DNA of 64,000 nucleotides from Pogona vitticeps. Lineage: Eukaryota > Chordata > Lepidosauria > Squamata > Agamidae. Numbering within the stretch: position 1 is the first letter of the stretch; each line of letters opens with the position of its first letter. The notes below the pieces were generated by a model. That model was not told where the DNA came from. It saw nothing but the letters and a program-made list of their open reading frames with translations, and did no database searches. The position numbers were made by a program, and so were the translations under genes. This document shows positions 23,101 through 55,670 of this stretch, piece after piece. The stretch is from the NCBI RefSeq assembly GCF_051106095.1, contig NC_135785.1, positions 103,664,501-103,728,500 on the forward strand, given 5' to 3'.

Positions 23101-26100
23101 TTTTTGTCCTTTATCATGTCCATCCTTGCACCAAAGGTTCCTCTGATATCTCCAATTTTCCTGAACAGATCTCTGGTTTTTCCTTTTCTGTTATTTTCCT
23201 CTATTTCTTTGCATTGTTCATTTAAGAAGGCTCTCTTGTCTCTCCTTGCTATTCTTTGGAAGTCTGCATTCAATTTTCTGTAACTTTCCGTATCTCCCCT
23301 GCATTTTGTTTCCTTTCTCCTCTCTGCTATTTGTAAGGCTTCCTTGGACAGCCACTTTGCTTTCTTGCATTTCCTTTTTTTTGGGATGGTTTTTGTTGCT
23401 GCCTCCTGTACAATGTTACGAGCCTCTGTCCAAAGTTTTTCAGGCACTCTGTCCACCAAATCGAGTTCCTTAAATTTGTTCTTCACTTCCACTGTGTATT
23501 CATGAGGGATTTGATTTAGATTATACCTGAGTAGCCCAGTGGTTTTTCCTACTTTCTTCAGTTTAAGCTTGAATTTTGCTATGAGAAGCTGATGATCAGA
23601 GCCACAATCAGCTCCAGGTCTTGTTTTTGCTGACTGTATAGAGCTTCTCCATCTTTGGCTGCAGAGAATATAATCAATCTGATTTCGATATTGCCCATCT
23701 GGTGATTTCCATGTGTAGAGTCGCCTCTTGTGTTGTTGGAAAAGAGTGTTTGTGATGACCAGCTTGTTCTCTTGGCAAAACTCTATTAGCCTTTGCCCTG
23801 CTTCATTTTGAACTCCAAGGCCAAACTTCCCTGTTGTTCCTTTTATCTCTTGACTCCCTACTTTGGCATTCCAGTCCCCCAGAATGAGCAGAACATCCTT
23901 CTTCGGTGTCAGTTCTAGAAGGTGTTGTAAATCTTCATAAAATTGTTCAGTTTCAGTCTCCTCAGCAATGGAGGTTGGTGCATAAACTTGGATTATTGTG
24001 ATGTTGAAAGGTCTGCCTTGGATACGTATTGACATCATTCTATCATTTTTGAGATTATATCCCATTACGGCTTTTCCCACCCTTTTGTTGACTATGAGGG
24101 CTACTCCATTCTTTCTATGGGATTCGTGCCCACAATAGTAGACATGATAATCATCTGAGTTGAATTCACCCATTCCTGTCCATTTTAGTTCACTGACAGT
24201 GATCCTTATTCTTCTCATATTTAATCCACACAGTTCTACTGTCTAATAGGGCCTTGAAAGAAACAGTATACAGTGGTCCCTTGCTTTACGACTGCCCCGT
24301 TTAATGACGAAACCACATTACGATGAACTTTTTGCGATTGCAAAATGATGTTTCCTATAGGGGAATTTCGCTTTGCAATGATCGGTTCCCTGCTTCGGGA
24401 AACCGATTCTTCGCAAAACAACAATTTTCCAACAGCTGATTGGCAGTTTCAAAATGGCCACCGGGTAAGCAAAATGCCCCCCCGCTGTTTTCTGGGACGG
24501 ATTCCTCGCTGCACAGGCAGCGAAAATAGCCGCCCTATGGAGGATCTTCGCTGGACAGTGAGTTTACAGCCCTCTGGAACGCATTAAACGGGTTTTAATG
24601 TGTTTCAATTGGTTTTTTCTTTTCGCATTACGAAGTTTTCATTCTACAGTGATTTCGCTGGAATGAATTAACATCGTAATGCGAGGCACCACTGTAGCTT
24701 GAAATCAATGTATCGTAACTGCGTGACAAATGCATTTTATGTGATTTGCTTAACTTCCAGAAGATGGCCCCATTCATCCTTGCCCTTTTCCCCATTCGTA
24801 GATAATCTCATTTTTTTACATTTTATAGCTCTAATTATGCATGGTTCTACTGTATTCTCCTTTTAACAAATAGTTTATTCATAGCTTATACTCCAAGACA
24901 TTAACTAATTTATCTAATAATCAGAACAAGGCTCCTCTGATCCAACATCCTTCTATCTGTTTCGAGCAGCAAGTCACAAGTTTACCAGAAGCTTACAAGC
25001 AGAGTTCTAACCAGAAGAGATTGACTGAAATCATCAGGATTTATATTAGCGCTGATTAATAAGCCCCATTTATTGTAACTAGTATTAAAATCAAATTTAG
25101 CCCATAATATTTACATACAAGCTGAAATCCTGTTCATAGCAGAAACCCAAGTGTAACTATCCATCTATTCCTCCCTGGCAAACAAACCACTGCTGCTGCA
25201 ATTCTCCGGGGGGGGGGGGGAGATGCACCTGCTGCCCCCACTCTGAGAATCATTGCAATAGCAGCTTGCTTATCAAGAAGGAAACGACAGAAAGTTATAC
25301 TTAGTCTTACACTACGAACAGTATTTCAGCCACATATTCACAAGTGTTACAAAATTTTCGAGCAACTTAGTCATCAAGTACAAGTGTACATCAAACGATT
25401 AGAATAATGTTGGAAATCTCACCTGTATAAGATATTTAGGGTCCACATTTAAATATGGAGACAAAGGGTTCATTCCAGTCACTACAACGAGAAAGAGTTT
25501 TAAGACAAAAATAAATTTCTCCATCTAGGCCTGGAGACATGAAAGTCAACAACAGTTCAATACCGAGAAGAATGTAAACAAACAGGAAGTTAAACAAAAT
25601 GTATCTTAACTTTGTGATGGGAATAGCTTAGTTTTTCTGTAGCAAAAAAGGAAACTTATTTTCCAAAACAGGCATATGGGTGATGGGAGGGATACACTTA
25701 GGGACTACCTCCTCTATTAGTAGGTGAGTGGAATATTCCAAACATGTGGTACCCAGGGAAGCACTCTAACCTCACCTCAAGAACTATGCCTGGCAGACTT
25801 TTCTGTCATGAAATTTTGGGACATTCACTTGTAATTCTACCACACTCTCCACAAGACTTTGATGCATGCCTTAAGAAGTGCTTTTTTAAAAAAACCACAA
25901 AAGCTAGTGCTGATTGTTCGATTTTAATAGATTAATAACGTTTTTAAAAAGTTACCTTACATATGAATATAATACATCTGTCAAGCAATACCTACTTAAG
26001 AGTGATATACACCATTTGAACCATGTAATTTGGAACAAATTTGGCCAATATTAAAGAAAATTCCCATATTATAGGCACTTCAATCTAGACTGACCCAAGC

Positions 26101-26778
26101 CCAGATTTTTTAAAAAATATACTTTTACATTTGCTGTTTAAATGCTCTATATTTTTTTTAAGAAAAAGTTTTACACAATTATAATTTTAATTTAGAAAGA
26201 ACTGTAACCCAAACAACTCATTACAGAACATGGATTCCAAATTTGGTTTCTATGTAATGAGATAATGCAATCGCATGACCTACAGTATTTACAAAATTTT
26301 TTCTAAATAAGGTCTAATCATCCCGAGAGTGGGGCCTCTATAGTTTTCTGTATCGACTATTACGGCTTATCTTTCTTCCCAAAGAATTCTTTTTTTAAAA
26401 TTAACGATTCTCAAATGGAGTTCTCAAATACACTTTTTATTAGCAGCCACTAGAGACCGCGTGACGAGGGTTTTTTTCCACTAAGCTCCCAACCAGCCAT
26501 GACCTTGGAAATCCTCCTGGAAAAAGAGTCGGGCCATCCCAACAGGAGTCTCTCACGACGGCCAGCCGTTTGTTTTACCTGCCAACTTGGAAGAGGAAAA
26601 GGGGGAAAGAGAAGCACACGAGTGAAGAAGGCCTGAAAGAGAGAGAGACACCGAGAGCTCCCGGCGCCTCGTACTCACAAGGGACGCCCGCGAGGTCTGC
26701 GTGGGAATATCCCGGCCCTCCGGCGCCGAAGAGGCCTCCCAGGCCGGAGCTCTTCGTGTTCCCGGCGCCCCCCTCCAT
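5055..26778 (-). CDS. TIMM23: TIMM23, mitochondrial inner membrane translocase subunit Tim23 (whole gene, 7 coding exons)
   Basis: Seven minus-strand exons join in frame to 624 coding bases (207 residues plus stop); human TIMM23 has 209. Tim23 is the core membrane subunit of the TIM23 complex, which moves presequence-bearing proteins across or into the mitochondrial inner membrane. The N-terminal third is the soluble intermembrane-space segment (start MEGGAGNTKSSGLGG). The rest is the Tim17/22/23-type membrane domain, with glycine-rich helices such as FFTIGGCCITGAAFGALNGL and, near the end, GLRGIARGGITGLMLTSLY. Every junction is GT-AG and phases agree (exon phases 1,0,1,2,1,1). Where I recall human CYS in YKCTGG this gene has serine (YKSTGG). 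It is head to head with PARG and tail to tail with the probable NCOA4. The gene looks intact. A Leu-Ala-Ser extension upstream of the ATG would need a TTG start and is not used. Confidence 0.96.
5171..8924 (-). other. TIMM23: TIMM23 intron 6
   Basis: 3.75 kb of AT-rich sequence. A 166-codon open frame on the opposite strand (5826-6326) has no recognisable domain. No full transposon is evident to me; 'agagatgtgccattcg' near 6054 looks like a fragment of a dispersed repeat. Confidence 0.6.
8925..9035 (-). CDS. TIMM23: TIMM23 exon 6
   Basis: It reads ALLYSAFGVVIEKTRGAEDD then LNTIAAGTMTGMLYKST. The exon is 111 bases with phase 1 at both sides and GT-AG borders. It contains the third membrane segment and the GTMTGM glycine motif. 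Confidence 0.95.
9190..9325 (+). mobile_element. tRNA-derived SINE fragment
   Basis: It begins with a tRNA-like A box, 'aatagctcagtggcttaaa', has a B-box-like 'gggagttagagtcccc', and ends with 'agtcccttccagctatgcag', a tail common to reptile SINEs of this type. Confidence 0.6.
9330..9551. mobile_element. hAT-like MITE ('CCATGTTTCCC...' type)
   Basis: Inverted ends CCATGTTTCCCTGAAAATAAG and its partner ending GGGGAAACAGGG. Flanking octamers GGTTATTA and TATTATTA agree at 6 of 8 positions, fitting an aged 8-bp hAT target duplication. A second copy lies at 60449-60719. Confidence 0.6.
10451..10578. mobile_element. palindromic hAT-like MITE, 128 bp, 5' end eroded
   Basis: Same family as the copies at 16836 and 20024: 'ttgggtaacccaggtgtt' at the left and 'gtttgggaaccactg' at the right. 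The left CAGTGGTT is missing or mutated. Confidence 0.6.
12197..12255 (-). CDS. TIMM23: TIMM23 exon 5
   Basis: 59 bases reading (Q)ILNMVTKQGALWANTLGSV. The acceptor TTACAG and donor GTGAGT are canonical. Confidence 0.94.
12762..13003. repeat. foldback: inverted repeat with about 100-bp arms
   Basis: The left arm (about 12762-12864) and right arm (about 12905-13003) are inverted copies at roughly 80-85 percent by eye, separated by about 40 bases. For example 'gcccgcacagccagcat' on the left pairs with 'atgctggctgtgcgggc' on the right. The arms are GC-rich inside an AT-rich intron. I see no target duplication and do not know the family. Confidence 0.7.
13053..13245 (+). mobile_element. tRNA-derived SINE (Sauria-like)
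   Basis: tRNA-like head 'ctgggtagctcaatgaacag' with B box 'gggagctcaattcccc', then a tail with 'agtaaaccacttgagc' and 'cagaactgatttgacag', the degenerate form of the squamate SINE tail. It is inserted directly beside the foldback. Confidence 0.65.
13336..13540. repeat. unclassified 205-bp dispersed repeat, copy 1
   Basis: It matches 20488-20697 along its length: both start near 'tatgcttccagactag', share 'cagcacactctca', 'gtgtaacactgtcaca' and 'cagctgac', and stop at 'actgga'. Identity is roughly 75 percent by eye. I do not recognise the family. Confidence 0.6.
13631..13663. repeat. (CA)n microsatellite
   Basis: A run of CA dinucleotides with one interruption. Confidence 0.9.
13965..14135 (-). 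mobile_element. tRNA-derived SINE, minus orientation
   Basis: On the minus strand: head 'actcagtggtttagatatct', B-box region 'gagagtttaattccctg', then 'tgactctgggcaagctacac' and 'tggtaaaccacttctgag'. It is a copy of the SINE seen at 51533-51765. Confidence 0.7.
16655..16765 (-). mobile_element. tRNA-derived SINE head, minus orientation
   Basis: On the minus strand 'ggtttaggtatctgactgtg' followed by 'aatcagaggttgggagttca', the tRNA-like head; the tail 'gactccagcctctg' side is short. Degenerate copy. Confidence 0.5.
16836..16973. mobile_element. palindromic hAT-like MITE, 138 bp
   Basis: It starts CAGTGGTTCTCAATCCTGGG and ends GGCAACCACTG. The two halves are imperfect inverted copies. Flanking octamers GTCCATAC and AGCTATAC agree weakly. 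Same length as the copy at 20024. Confidence 0.7.
17221..18167. mobile_element. Tigger-like MITE, copy B, long GC-rich form
   Basis: Ends CAGTGGTGCCCCGCATAGCG and GCGAGGCACCACTG, with TA at 17219-17220 and 18168-18169. The interior (about 17450-18050) is very GC-rich and holds nested inverted repeats, the best with arms at 17625-17680 and 17684-17738. Long open frames here, up to 166 codons, are products of the composition and not genes. Confidence 0.85.
18270..18345. mobile_element. short LINE 3'-end relic
   Basis: 'ataatgataatttattgtca' followed by 'acaacgaaattcacttag', wording typical of a LINE tail adjoining a simple repeat. Family not assigned. Confidence 0.35.
18600..18725. repeat. short repeat module ('AATAGGCCTACTC' type)
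   Basis: Two units: 'cccaccaaatcagtggga' and 'cactgattcaaataggcc'. Related to the modules at 2320 and 46515. Confidence 0.35.
18979..19063 (-). CDS. TIMM23: TIMM23 exon 4
   Basis: 85 bases reading (G)AAFGALNGLRLGLKETQS then MAWSKPRNV(Q). The donor is GTAAGT and the acceptor AATAG. It codes for part of the first and second membrane segments and the loop between them. Confidence 0.95.
19064..19882 (-). other. TIMM23: TIMM23 intron 3
   Basis: 0.8 kb intron with a truncated Tigger-like MITE (19220-19385) and otherwise unremarkable AT-rich sequence. Confidence 0.7.
19220..19385. mobile_element. Tigger-like MITE, copy C, truncated
   Basis: The left end CAGTGGTGCCTCGCAAGACG is preceded by TA; 'gcctcgc(a/g)agac' type wording recurs inside four times. 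No right end CACCACTG follows, so only about 165 bp remain. It is the same subtype as copy G (45441-46015). Confidence 0.65.
19883..19976 (-). CDS. TIMM23: TIMM23 exon 3
   Basis: 94 bases reading DTDEFILPTGASKTRGRF then ELAFFTIGGCCIT(G). It spans the end of the intermembrane-space segment and the first membrane helix. Confidence 0.96.
20024..20161. mobile_element. palindromic hAT-like MITE, 138 bp, with perfect 8-bp target duplication
   Basis: It starts CAGTGGTTCTTAACCTTAGG and ends CCAAGGTTAAGAACCACTG. TTTTAGTT stands on both sides, a perfect 8-bp duplication as made by hAT transposases. The element is a near-perfect palindrome. It lies about 47 bases upstream of the exon 3 acceptor of TIMM23. 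Confidence 0.85.
20488..20697. repeat. unclassified 205-bp dispersed repeat, copy 2
   Basis: Matches 13336-13540 over its length, with the shared blocks listed there. No internal promoter boxes or coding frame that I recognise. Confidence 0.6.
20945..21075 (-). mobile_element. dispersed repeat 3' relic, possibly Penelope-like
   Basis: On the minus strand it contains 'ctgaagatgccggccacaga', 'ggcgaaacgttaggaag' and 'aaagagcccgaaaaacc', a phrase common in reptile genomes that I associate with the 3' end of Penelope-like elements. The family call is from memory and weak; that it is a repeat is more certain. Confidence 0.4.
21462..24232 (-). mobile_element. BovB (RTE clade) LINE, about 2.8 kb, 5'-truncated, inactive
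   Basis: The minus strand codes an APE-type endonuclease (24218 down to about 23540: SELKWTG, QVYAPTS, LGDWNAKVG, CGSDH) followed by a reverse transcriptase (about 23000-21700: KASGGDGIP, YRTIALISHASK, LQYADDTTLM) and the C-terminal part (SESWTIKKADRRRIDAFELW, RRRGRQRMRWLDS). These match BovB of ruminants and squamates. The frame is broken between about 22700 and 22340, including a stop inside the RT region where NLYVGQEATV is expected. Full BovB is about 3.2 kb; the first part of the endonuclease is missing. The 3' end is a short ACGA-type tail at 21462-21478. Confidence 0.9.
24271..24694. mobile_element. Tigger-like MITE, copy D
   Basis: Ends CAGTGGTCCCTTGCTTTACG and GCGAGGCACCACTG with TA at 24269-24270 and 24695-24696. 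Inside are 'caaaatggccaccggg' and 'ccgccctatggaggatcttc', the standard interior of the short form. Confidence 0.85.
25208..25220. repeat. poly-G run
   Basis: Thirteen consecutive G residues. Confidence 0.9.
25423..25481 (-). CDS. TIMM23: TIMM23 exon 2
   Basis: 59 bases reading (L)TGMNPLSPYLNVDPKYLIQ. GT-AG borders are clean (GTTGTAG| and |GTGAGA). Part of the soluble N-terminal receptor segment. Confidence 0.95.
25482..26678 (-). other. TIMM23: TIMM23 intron 1
   Basis: 1.2 kb; AT-rich in its far part and rising in GC from about 26450 as it enters the CpG island. No repeat recognised. Confidence 0.7.
26679..26778 (-). CDS. TIMM23: TIMM23 exon 1 (start codon exon)
   Basis: The ATG at 26778-26776 opens MEGGAGNTKSSGLGG, then LFGAGGPGYSHADLAGVP, matching the human start MEGGGGSGNK. 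The donor is T|GTGAGT. The only in-frame extension upstream needs a TTG start, so this ATG is chosen. Confidence 0.95.
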
Positions 26779-27450
26779 AGAGGCCAACCTCTAAGGGGGG
26801 GAGGCTTCTCCCCCTCAGCCGCACGAGCTGTCCTTGCCTCGCTCTCGCCTACCTCGAGGCCAGAACGGAAAAGGCGCAACCGACGACCTCTTGCCGTAAA
26901 GCAACGGCCCTCCCACCACGCGGGGCCTCTAGGAAGCGGCACGTCGGCCTCTTTCCCCTCCTCCTCCTCCTCCCCGCCCCTCTTGTTCCGCTTTACGACG
27001 GAAGCCGCCGCCGGTTCGCCACCGCCTCGCTTTCCGGCCTGGCAGGGAAACGAGGATGAGGGAGAAGGGGGCGGGGGTGGTGGCAAAGTCTGGCCCGGGC
27101 GGTTTGTTCGGGAGGTTGCGGGGTTGAGGGAGAGGCTGTGTCGCGTCACCGGCGGCGGCTGCTCCCTCTACGCGGGCGGGTCTCGGCCCCGTCGCCACAC
27201 CTTCTCCGGAGCGGTCGCGTTTCCCCCGTAGGGTGAAGGCGCAGGGCCAGGGCCGTTCTCTTCCGCAGGAGGATGTGGAAGGGAAGGTTTCCCGCCCCCT
27301 TTTCTTCTTGGGGAGCCCTTTCGGGTCGTGTTTTCCCCGGGTGGTGACCCGGGCCTACGCTACCTGCTTCGCTCACCCAAGGCAGCGGAGGGTGGTTGGG
27401 TGAGGCAAGGACGAAGCGGGAGGGAGGGCCTGGCGGGGTTTCTCACCAGC

Positions 27451-50299
<22,849 letters not shown>

Positions 50300-51532
50300 G
50301 TAACAAAAGCTTACTTGTTTAACCACCTGCATCTTGCCATTATATAATATGTCTTTTTCATTACTTTGCCTTTAAACATACTTTTAGCTATGAGGTTAGC
50401 TGAATATGCATAGTGTTGGATTGAGAGTACAGTAGTAGTAAATATAGCTAGAAGAACCAAAACAGTGTGGGTCATTTCCAATATAATGATAAGCTTACCA
50501 AGAAGAAGCTAGAATGCTAATGTGCCTCTGAATCATTCAAGTTTGCCTCTTCCTTTCACTGGAGCGGCTAACCCTATAGGAGCTTCCTGGTTTGTGGTTT
50601 GTTCCATTTTGCATTGGTTTAGTATTATATTGGATCTGGGATGCCTGAGTTCCTTTCCAGGGTGGATTTGATTTAAATCACCACTCAGAAACACTTGATA
50701 TAATCATGTGATCCCACCCCCCACCCCCCGGTGCACTCTTGGGTGTTGTAAACGTAACACATTTTTTACGGTACATATATTTCACAGTCTCTATGCTCAG
50801 AATGAATCTGCTTTCAATAATCCACTATTTGTTGACAGTTTTCATTAAATGGTTGCTCTGAAGGTATCTGAAGGTTACTGCACTGAGGAAACAGGAATTA
50901 ATTTAAGAAACTGAATGTTGAAACAGTGGAAGAGAGATGCAGACATGCTTCTTTACAACATGGTTTGCCCGTTTGTATACTTAATGTTTTAAACATTGAT
51001 ATAATGTCCAGGTTCATTGTACATCTCATTCGTTTTGTGAGATTTGTCATTGACATGGATAGTTGACTATATAGGGAAAAACAATAAACTGATAAAAGAT
51101 CTTCCAGTGAGCTTCTGATTCTATATCTGTACTAAGAAAAAGATATAATTATGCTTTTGCTCCCTTCTCTGATGGTGCTTACATTCTTTAAAATGTACAA
51201 TTTTGATATATATGAAATTAATATGGAGCACCTACAGAAAATAAGTTACAAGCTGTACAAAACAAACTTTCAGGAGCACAAAATCTTCAGGATTAGATGG
51301 AAAAGGTGAGCCAGAGAGATCATATAATGTTTGTAACATTTAAGGAGGAGTATGGTAATGGGGAAGTAAATGGAAAAGTAGATTGTAAAGAGGACTTCTG
51401 ATTTATTGGAATAATACATTATTTGCTGTTCTTCAAAATTTGGTGAATAAAGTCCATTACATAGAATTGAGCATTGAACAGATGGTCTCCACCATAAGCA
51501 CTGCCAGAAAAGTACCAGAATATTTGTTTATG

Positions 51533-51765
51533 CTGGCTGGATAACTCAGTGGTTTAAGTTTCTGGCTGTGGAATCACAGGTTGGAAGTTCAATTTCTTAC
51601 TGTGCATTCTGGGAGAAGAACCAGTCTGTGTGGCCTTGGGCAAGCTGCACAGCCCCCACTTGCCCCACCAGTAGATGGGAGTGGTAAACCACTTCTGAGT
51701 GTTCTCTACCGGGGAAAGGTTGCCATAAGTCAGAATTGACTTCATGACACCCTATTATTATATTT
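51533..51765 (+). mobile_element. tRNA-derived SINE, near full length
   Basis: Head 'ggctggataactcagtggtt', B box 'ggttggaagttcaatttc', middle 'gccttgggcaagctgcacag' and 'tggtaaaccacttctgag', tail 'ttgccataagtcagaattga' 'cttcatgacaccc', then an AT-rich run. Confidence 0.8.
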
Positions 51766-51867
51766 ATATGACATTATTTGAATGTTTAAAAATAAAGGAC
51801 AACAATTGTGGAGTGACCTATTTATTCATCTTTGTGGGCATGCAAATACGTATGATCTTCCCCCAGT

Positions 51868-52375
51868 ACCTACTGTACTTTTGTCTAAAATTTTTAGACT
51901 AAAAATTGAGGTTTGTCTTATACATGGAAGTAAGCTGAGGAGAGTACAAAAACAAGTGGAGGGGAAAGCAGGGATCAAATTGTTCCTGCAGGCCTTTGAT
52001 CCCTGCTTTCCCCTCCACTTGCTAATCCTTAGCAAAAGGAAAACAGGGATCAAAGCGCTGCAGCATCGCTTTGATCCCTGCTTTCCCCTCTGCTTGCTAA
52101 GTCCCATGGGGCTTAAGAAAAGGAAGGGGGAAGAATCAAAGCAAATCCGTGGCTGTTTAAGGGGGGAAGGGATCAAAACGATTGTGCAGTCGCGGGATTG
52201 CTTTGATCGCTTTCCCTCTCCTTTTGCTAAGCCCCGCGGGCTTAGCAGCTGTTTGATCCCTTTCCCCCTACACTTGCTAAGCCCCACTTAGATTTCTTAA
52301 TTTTGGGTTAGAAAAGTGGGGAGGCGTCTTATACATGGGGGTGTCTTATACACAGAAAAATACAGTAGATTTCTA
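51868..52375. mobile_element. hairpin hAT-like element ('gtcttatacatggggg' type), copy 1
   Basis: The right end 'gtcttatacacagaaaaata' matches the copy at 57522. The left end is partly eroded. The interior contains inverted blocks such as 'gcagggatcaaa' and 'tttgatccctgc', repeated three times. Confidence 0.65.
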
Positions 52376-53026
52376 GTATGTTGCAGAATAAAAGTCATTA
52401 GTAGTAATGAGCATCTCTGGAAAACCTTTTCTTTAATTAGGTTTTCATTCCTACAGATAATCTAGTAGTCGATAAATGAAAGATGAGTTGATGAAATTAT
52501 GCCTTTTCCTTTCCAATCCACATTGCATCTCATTAAGCGAATACTGTTTTATTTTTTAAAAGTAGTTCTCATTGCATTGGGTGATTACGTGTTGTTCCTC
52601 TGAGAGCTGTGATAATTAATTTTGTTTGCATTCTTTCTCCATACTTTCTGATGGCGTACACGGTCTTACCTTGATTATCTTAGGTCATGGATGAGAAATG
52701 GAAAAACCTTTGACCTGCAGCCTATTAGAATCCCAGTTCTTTTTTAATTCTGGTCTTAAAATGTCATTCCTGTAGCAACCATTAGCGAGATATGCAAGGA
52801 TTTGTTGTTGATTTGTTTCATACCCCCGGGAGAAGTCAAGAATAGCCTCCCCAAGGTGCAGAGTTAATTTTGGGGGAGCAGGAAAAAGAAGATTAAGGTT
52901 ATATACAGTTCTACACTGTGGCTTTGTCCCACCACCTAGGTGCCAAGTTCATAATTTTGTTCCTGCCTCCCAAAAAGATACATTTGTTAGATCACCAAAA
53001 TGCTTGATTTGTTTGGTTTTCTTGGT
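52376..53026. repeat. 655-bp duplicated block, copy 1
   Basis: It matches 56054-56711 nearly base for base (about 93-95 percent by eye), from 'tagatttctagtatgttgca' to 'gtttggttttcttggt'. It starts exactly at the end of the hAT-like element. No coding frame or known family recognised. Confidence 0.85.
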
Positions 53027-54576
53027 GTTGCTTGAGATTAAATAATGCAAAAGCTTTGAAGTATTCTTTTAATTACCAAAGCAGCTGTTTGAAAGCTTTG
53101 TGGCTCTAGAGAGCATGCTATCTGTTGAATAGAAATGGAGATTCCTTGGAGGCTAAATGGAGATGATTGCCAATTAACCTGAGCATGCCAGCTGGAGTGG
53201 AATGCAGCATTTCATCCAGCTGACACTGTGCTGACATAACTTCAGTGGTAGCTGAAGCTATGACTTGTTTGGCTTTTCCACTGATTAAGACAAGATGTTC
53301 ATGTAGCATTCGTTTTCTTTTGCTGAGAACTACAGTTCTTCAAATACTGTACTGTAGAAGTGGCTAGAAAGGGGGAAAACTTGGTAGTGCTGTATATATT
53401 TATTTTTGAAAAAAAAACTGATTATTTTAAGCAATTTGCAATAAAAATAGTTTGGATGGAAAAGAACAAAAGAGAAAAAAAACGCTATGATACGTTTTGT
53501 TTCAGACCACGCTGTAGTGGAACATGACCTTGAATTTCAGATTCTGTGGCAGCTTCTACTTTATGAATATAGATAATCTGGTGGATTTATTTTGTCTTTT
53601 ACTAGAAGAACAGGCAATGTCTCTGGCTCTTACGACTGAACTTCTAAATACACAGATTCTTTTATGTTTGTTTATATACATACATGCATTATATATGTAT
53701 ATATGTTACCGTACTTTAGCCTTGAATTATGTCCACCTCGCACTTTGATTACAACCAATATAAAATAACCAGTAATGCCATTAAACCAGTGCAATAAACA
53801 GGAGCACAACAGATGATGGTAAAGTCACGTGCACTAGATCCAGATGAAAATTTAATGCTGAAAAAAACATAAAAGTGGAAGAATTAGATTAGTCTAGCTG
53901 GGGAGGACTTGTTAAAAATTGAGCCCTCTCCCCAGTGAGTACCCTAGTGGACAGCTTACTGTTCAGAATGAAAAGCTTAGACTGTGTGGGATTTCCAGGA
54001 GATACAGCATTTGCTTACTTTCCGTCTCTGTTTTTCAACATTTTTGTTACTTTTTAAATAGGTGTTTTGTATTTACATTTTGAGATGGTAGGTGGTAGTC
54101 ATCTAATTTTAATATTTATATACACTTGTCTGTTTAATTGTTAACAATTTATTTATTCTGTTTTATACAATTGTTTTTAAACGCTGCAGACCACCTGGGG
54201 TCCCTTATATAGGGAGATGGGCACTGTATAAATATAGGCGGGCAAACTGAGAAGTGCAGAACTTTATTCTTTATTTTACACATAGCAAAATGCTGAAAAA
54301 CTGTAGAACTTTTGACATTAAACTCCTGGTATTCAGAATGGTGACAATTTGCCATAGCAAAAAAAAAAAAAACACAAACAAACAAAACTAATGTATCAAT
54401 TTACGAGTAGTTAGAGGTAAAGGCAGAAAATCAGATTTCTGTGAAACATGGCATAACTTCATTTTTAAAATACAGATCCAAAAAGTACCCAACGTATGTC
54501 TACGTCTTTCCTCAGATTATCGAAAAGAATGAAATGCAAGCTGTAAAATAAATAATGGTACAGAAACTCTCTACCA

Positions 54577-54864
54577 CAGAGGTCCCCAACCCCCAGTCCG
54601 CAGCCCAGTGCCGGTCCATGGCCTGAGCCCGACTGGGCTGCAGAGAGAGAACTTTCCCCCCACCCCTGCACACAGTCCCCCAGCCTTTTTGTGCCTGTGT
54701 GCGAGCGCACAAGTGCCAGCACGAGCGCTGCTCTGCCCTTTGCGTACAAGTGCACATGCGCACGAGTGCTGTGCCGCCCTTTGTGCATGCATGCTGCGTC
54801 TTCACCCATTTGCACAAGCGCAGGAAGGGCTAAAAAGCAGGGCTAAAAAGGTTGGGGACCGCTG
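54577..54864. mobile_element. hAT-like MITE ('GGTCCCCAACC' type), 288 bp
   Basis: Starts CAGAGGTCCCCAACCCCC and ends AAGGTTGGGGACCGCTG. Flanking octamers CTCTACCA and GTCTACAA agree at 6 of 8. GC-rich interior with 'gcgcacaagtgccagcacg' and similar; open frames there are not genes. Confidence 0.75.
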
Positions 54865-55079
54865 GTCTACAAGATTGGTGAATTCTTAAATTTATAATGG
54901 CATGAAATTGAAAAAGGTATTAAATATTGAACCTTCTGCCAATAATTGGGTTTCAAATTCATGTTAGTGTTGCCCTTTTTTGTTCATCATTTAAAAGGTT
55001 TCCCTGTTTTTGCTTCCTTTGGTTATAGTTTTTTGTTTGAAAATGTAATAAAATTATTTTTAAAGGATTTTTTTTTGCC

Positions 55080-55670
55080 TAATGGTAGATGAATAGCAAG
55101 GAGGATGCCAAACTGTCCTCTTGAAGGAGGACATTCCATAGTCTGGGAGCAGCTACTGAAAAAGCACCCTCTTATATCCTCACCAGGTGAATCTGAAGAT
55201 GGTAGGACTGGGAGAAAGGCCTCCGCTGATGATCTTAACACTCCTGGTGGAGACGTGATCTTTCAGATAGCCTGGCCCCAGACCTCTTGGTCTTTTTAGG
55301 TCAAAATCTGCATGTTGAATTTGGTGTGGAAACAAACTGGTAACCAGTGTAGTTGTAACAGGGAAGTTACTTGCAGCCCCAGTTAGGAGTCTGGTTATAG
55401 CATTTTTCAACAATTACTATTGCTGAATCATCTTCAGAAGTGGCCCCACACAGAATGAGTTTCAGTAATCCAAACAAGATGTAACTAATGCATATGCCAC
55501 TGTAGCCTGATCAAGCATAATCAGGAACTGGCACAAGCTTTTAACTGTGCAGATGGGCTCCTGGCTACACTGAACTCTGTACATTCAGACTCGGGGTTGA
55601 ATCGGGAAAACACCTAAACTGTGGATCTCTGTTTATCTGTGTAAGATGTGTGCGCGCGAATTTCCTGTGT
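55080..55670 (-). mobile_element. L2-type LINE 3' part, minus orientation
   Basis: Minus-strand NAITRLLTGAASN and HADFDLKRPRGLGPGY, and plus-strand wording 'tctttcagatagcctggccc' and 'tctgggagcagctactgaa', belong to the RT end and 3' UTR of an L2-type LINE like that at 42175. Diverged. Confidence 0.55.

Larger units (their letters stand above)
19977..25422 (-). other. TIMM23: TIMM23 intron 2
   Basis: 5.4 kb with a 138-bp hairpin MITE next to the acceptor (20024-20161), an unclassified repeat (20488-20697), a Penelope-like relic (20945-21075), a 2.8-kb BovB LINE (21462-24232), Tigger-like copy D (24271-24694) and a poly-G run. 24700-25200 is plain AT-rich DNA. Confidence 0.7.

Noticed and set aside
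51782-52291. Frames of 153 and 169 codons on opposite strands
   Set aside because: They cover the hairpin hAT-like element and mirror each other because it is palindromic.
52376-53026. Missing PARG exon 8 within the duplicated block
   Set aside because: No frame matches the expected VLEEAEAQHLYQ segment and no suitable splice pair was seen; the block is treated as repeat.
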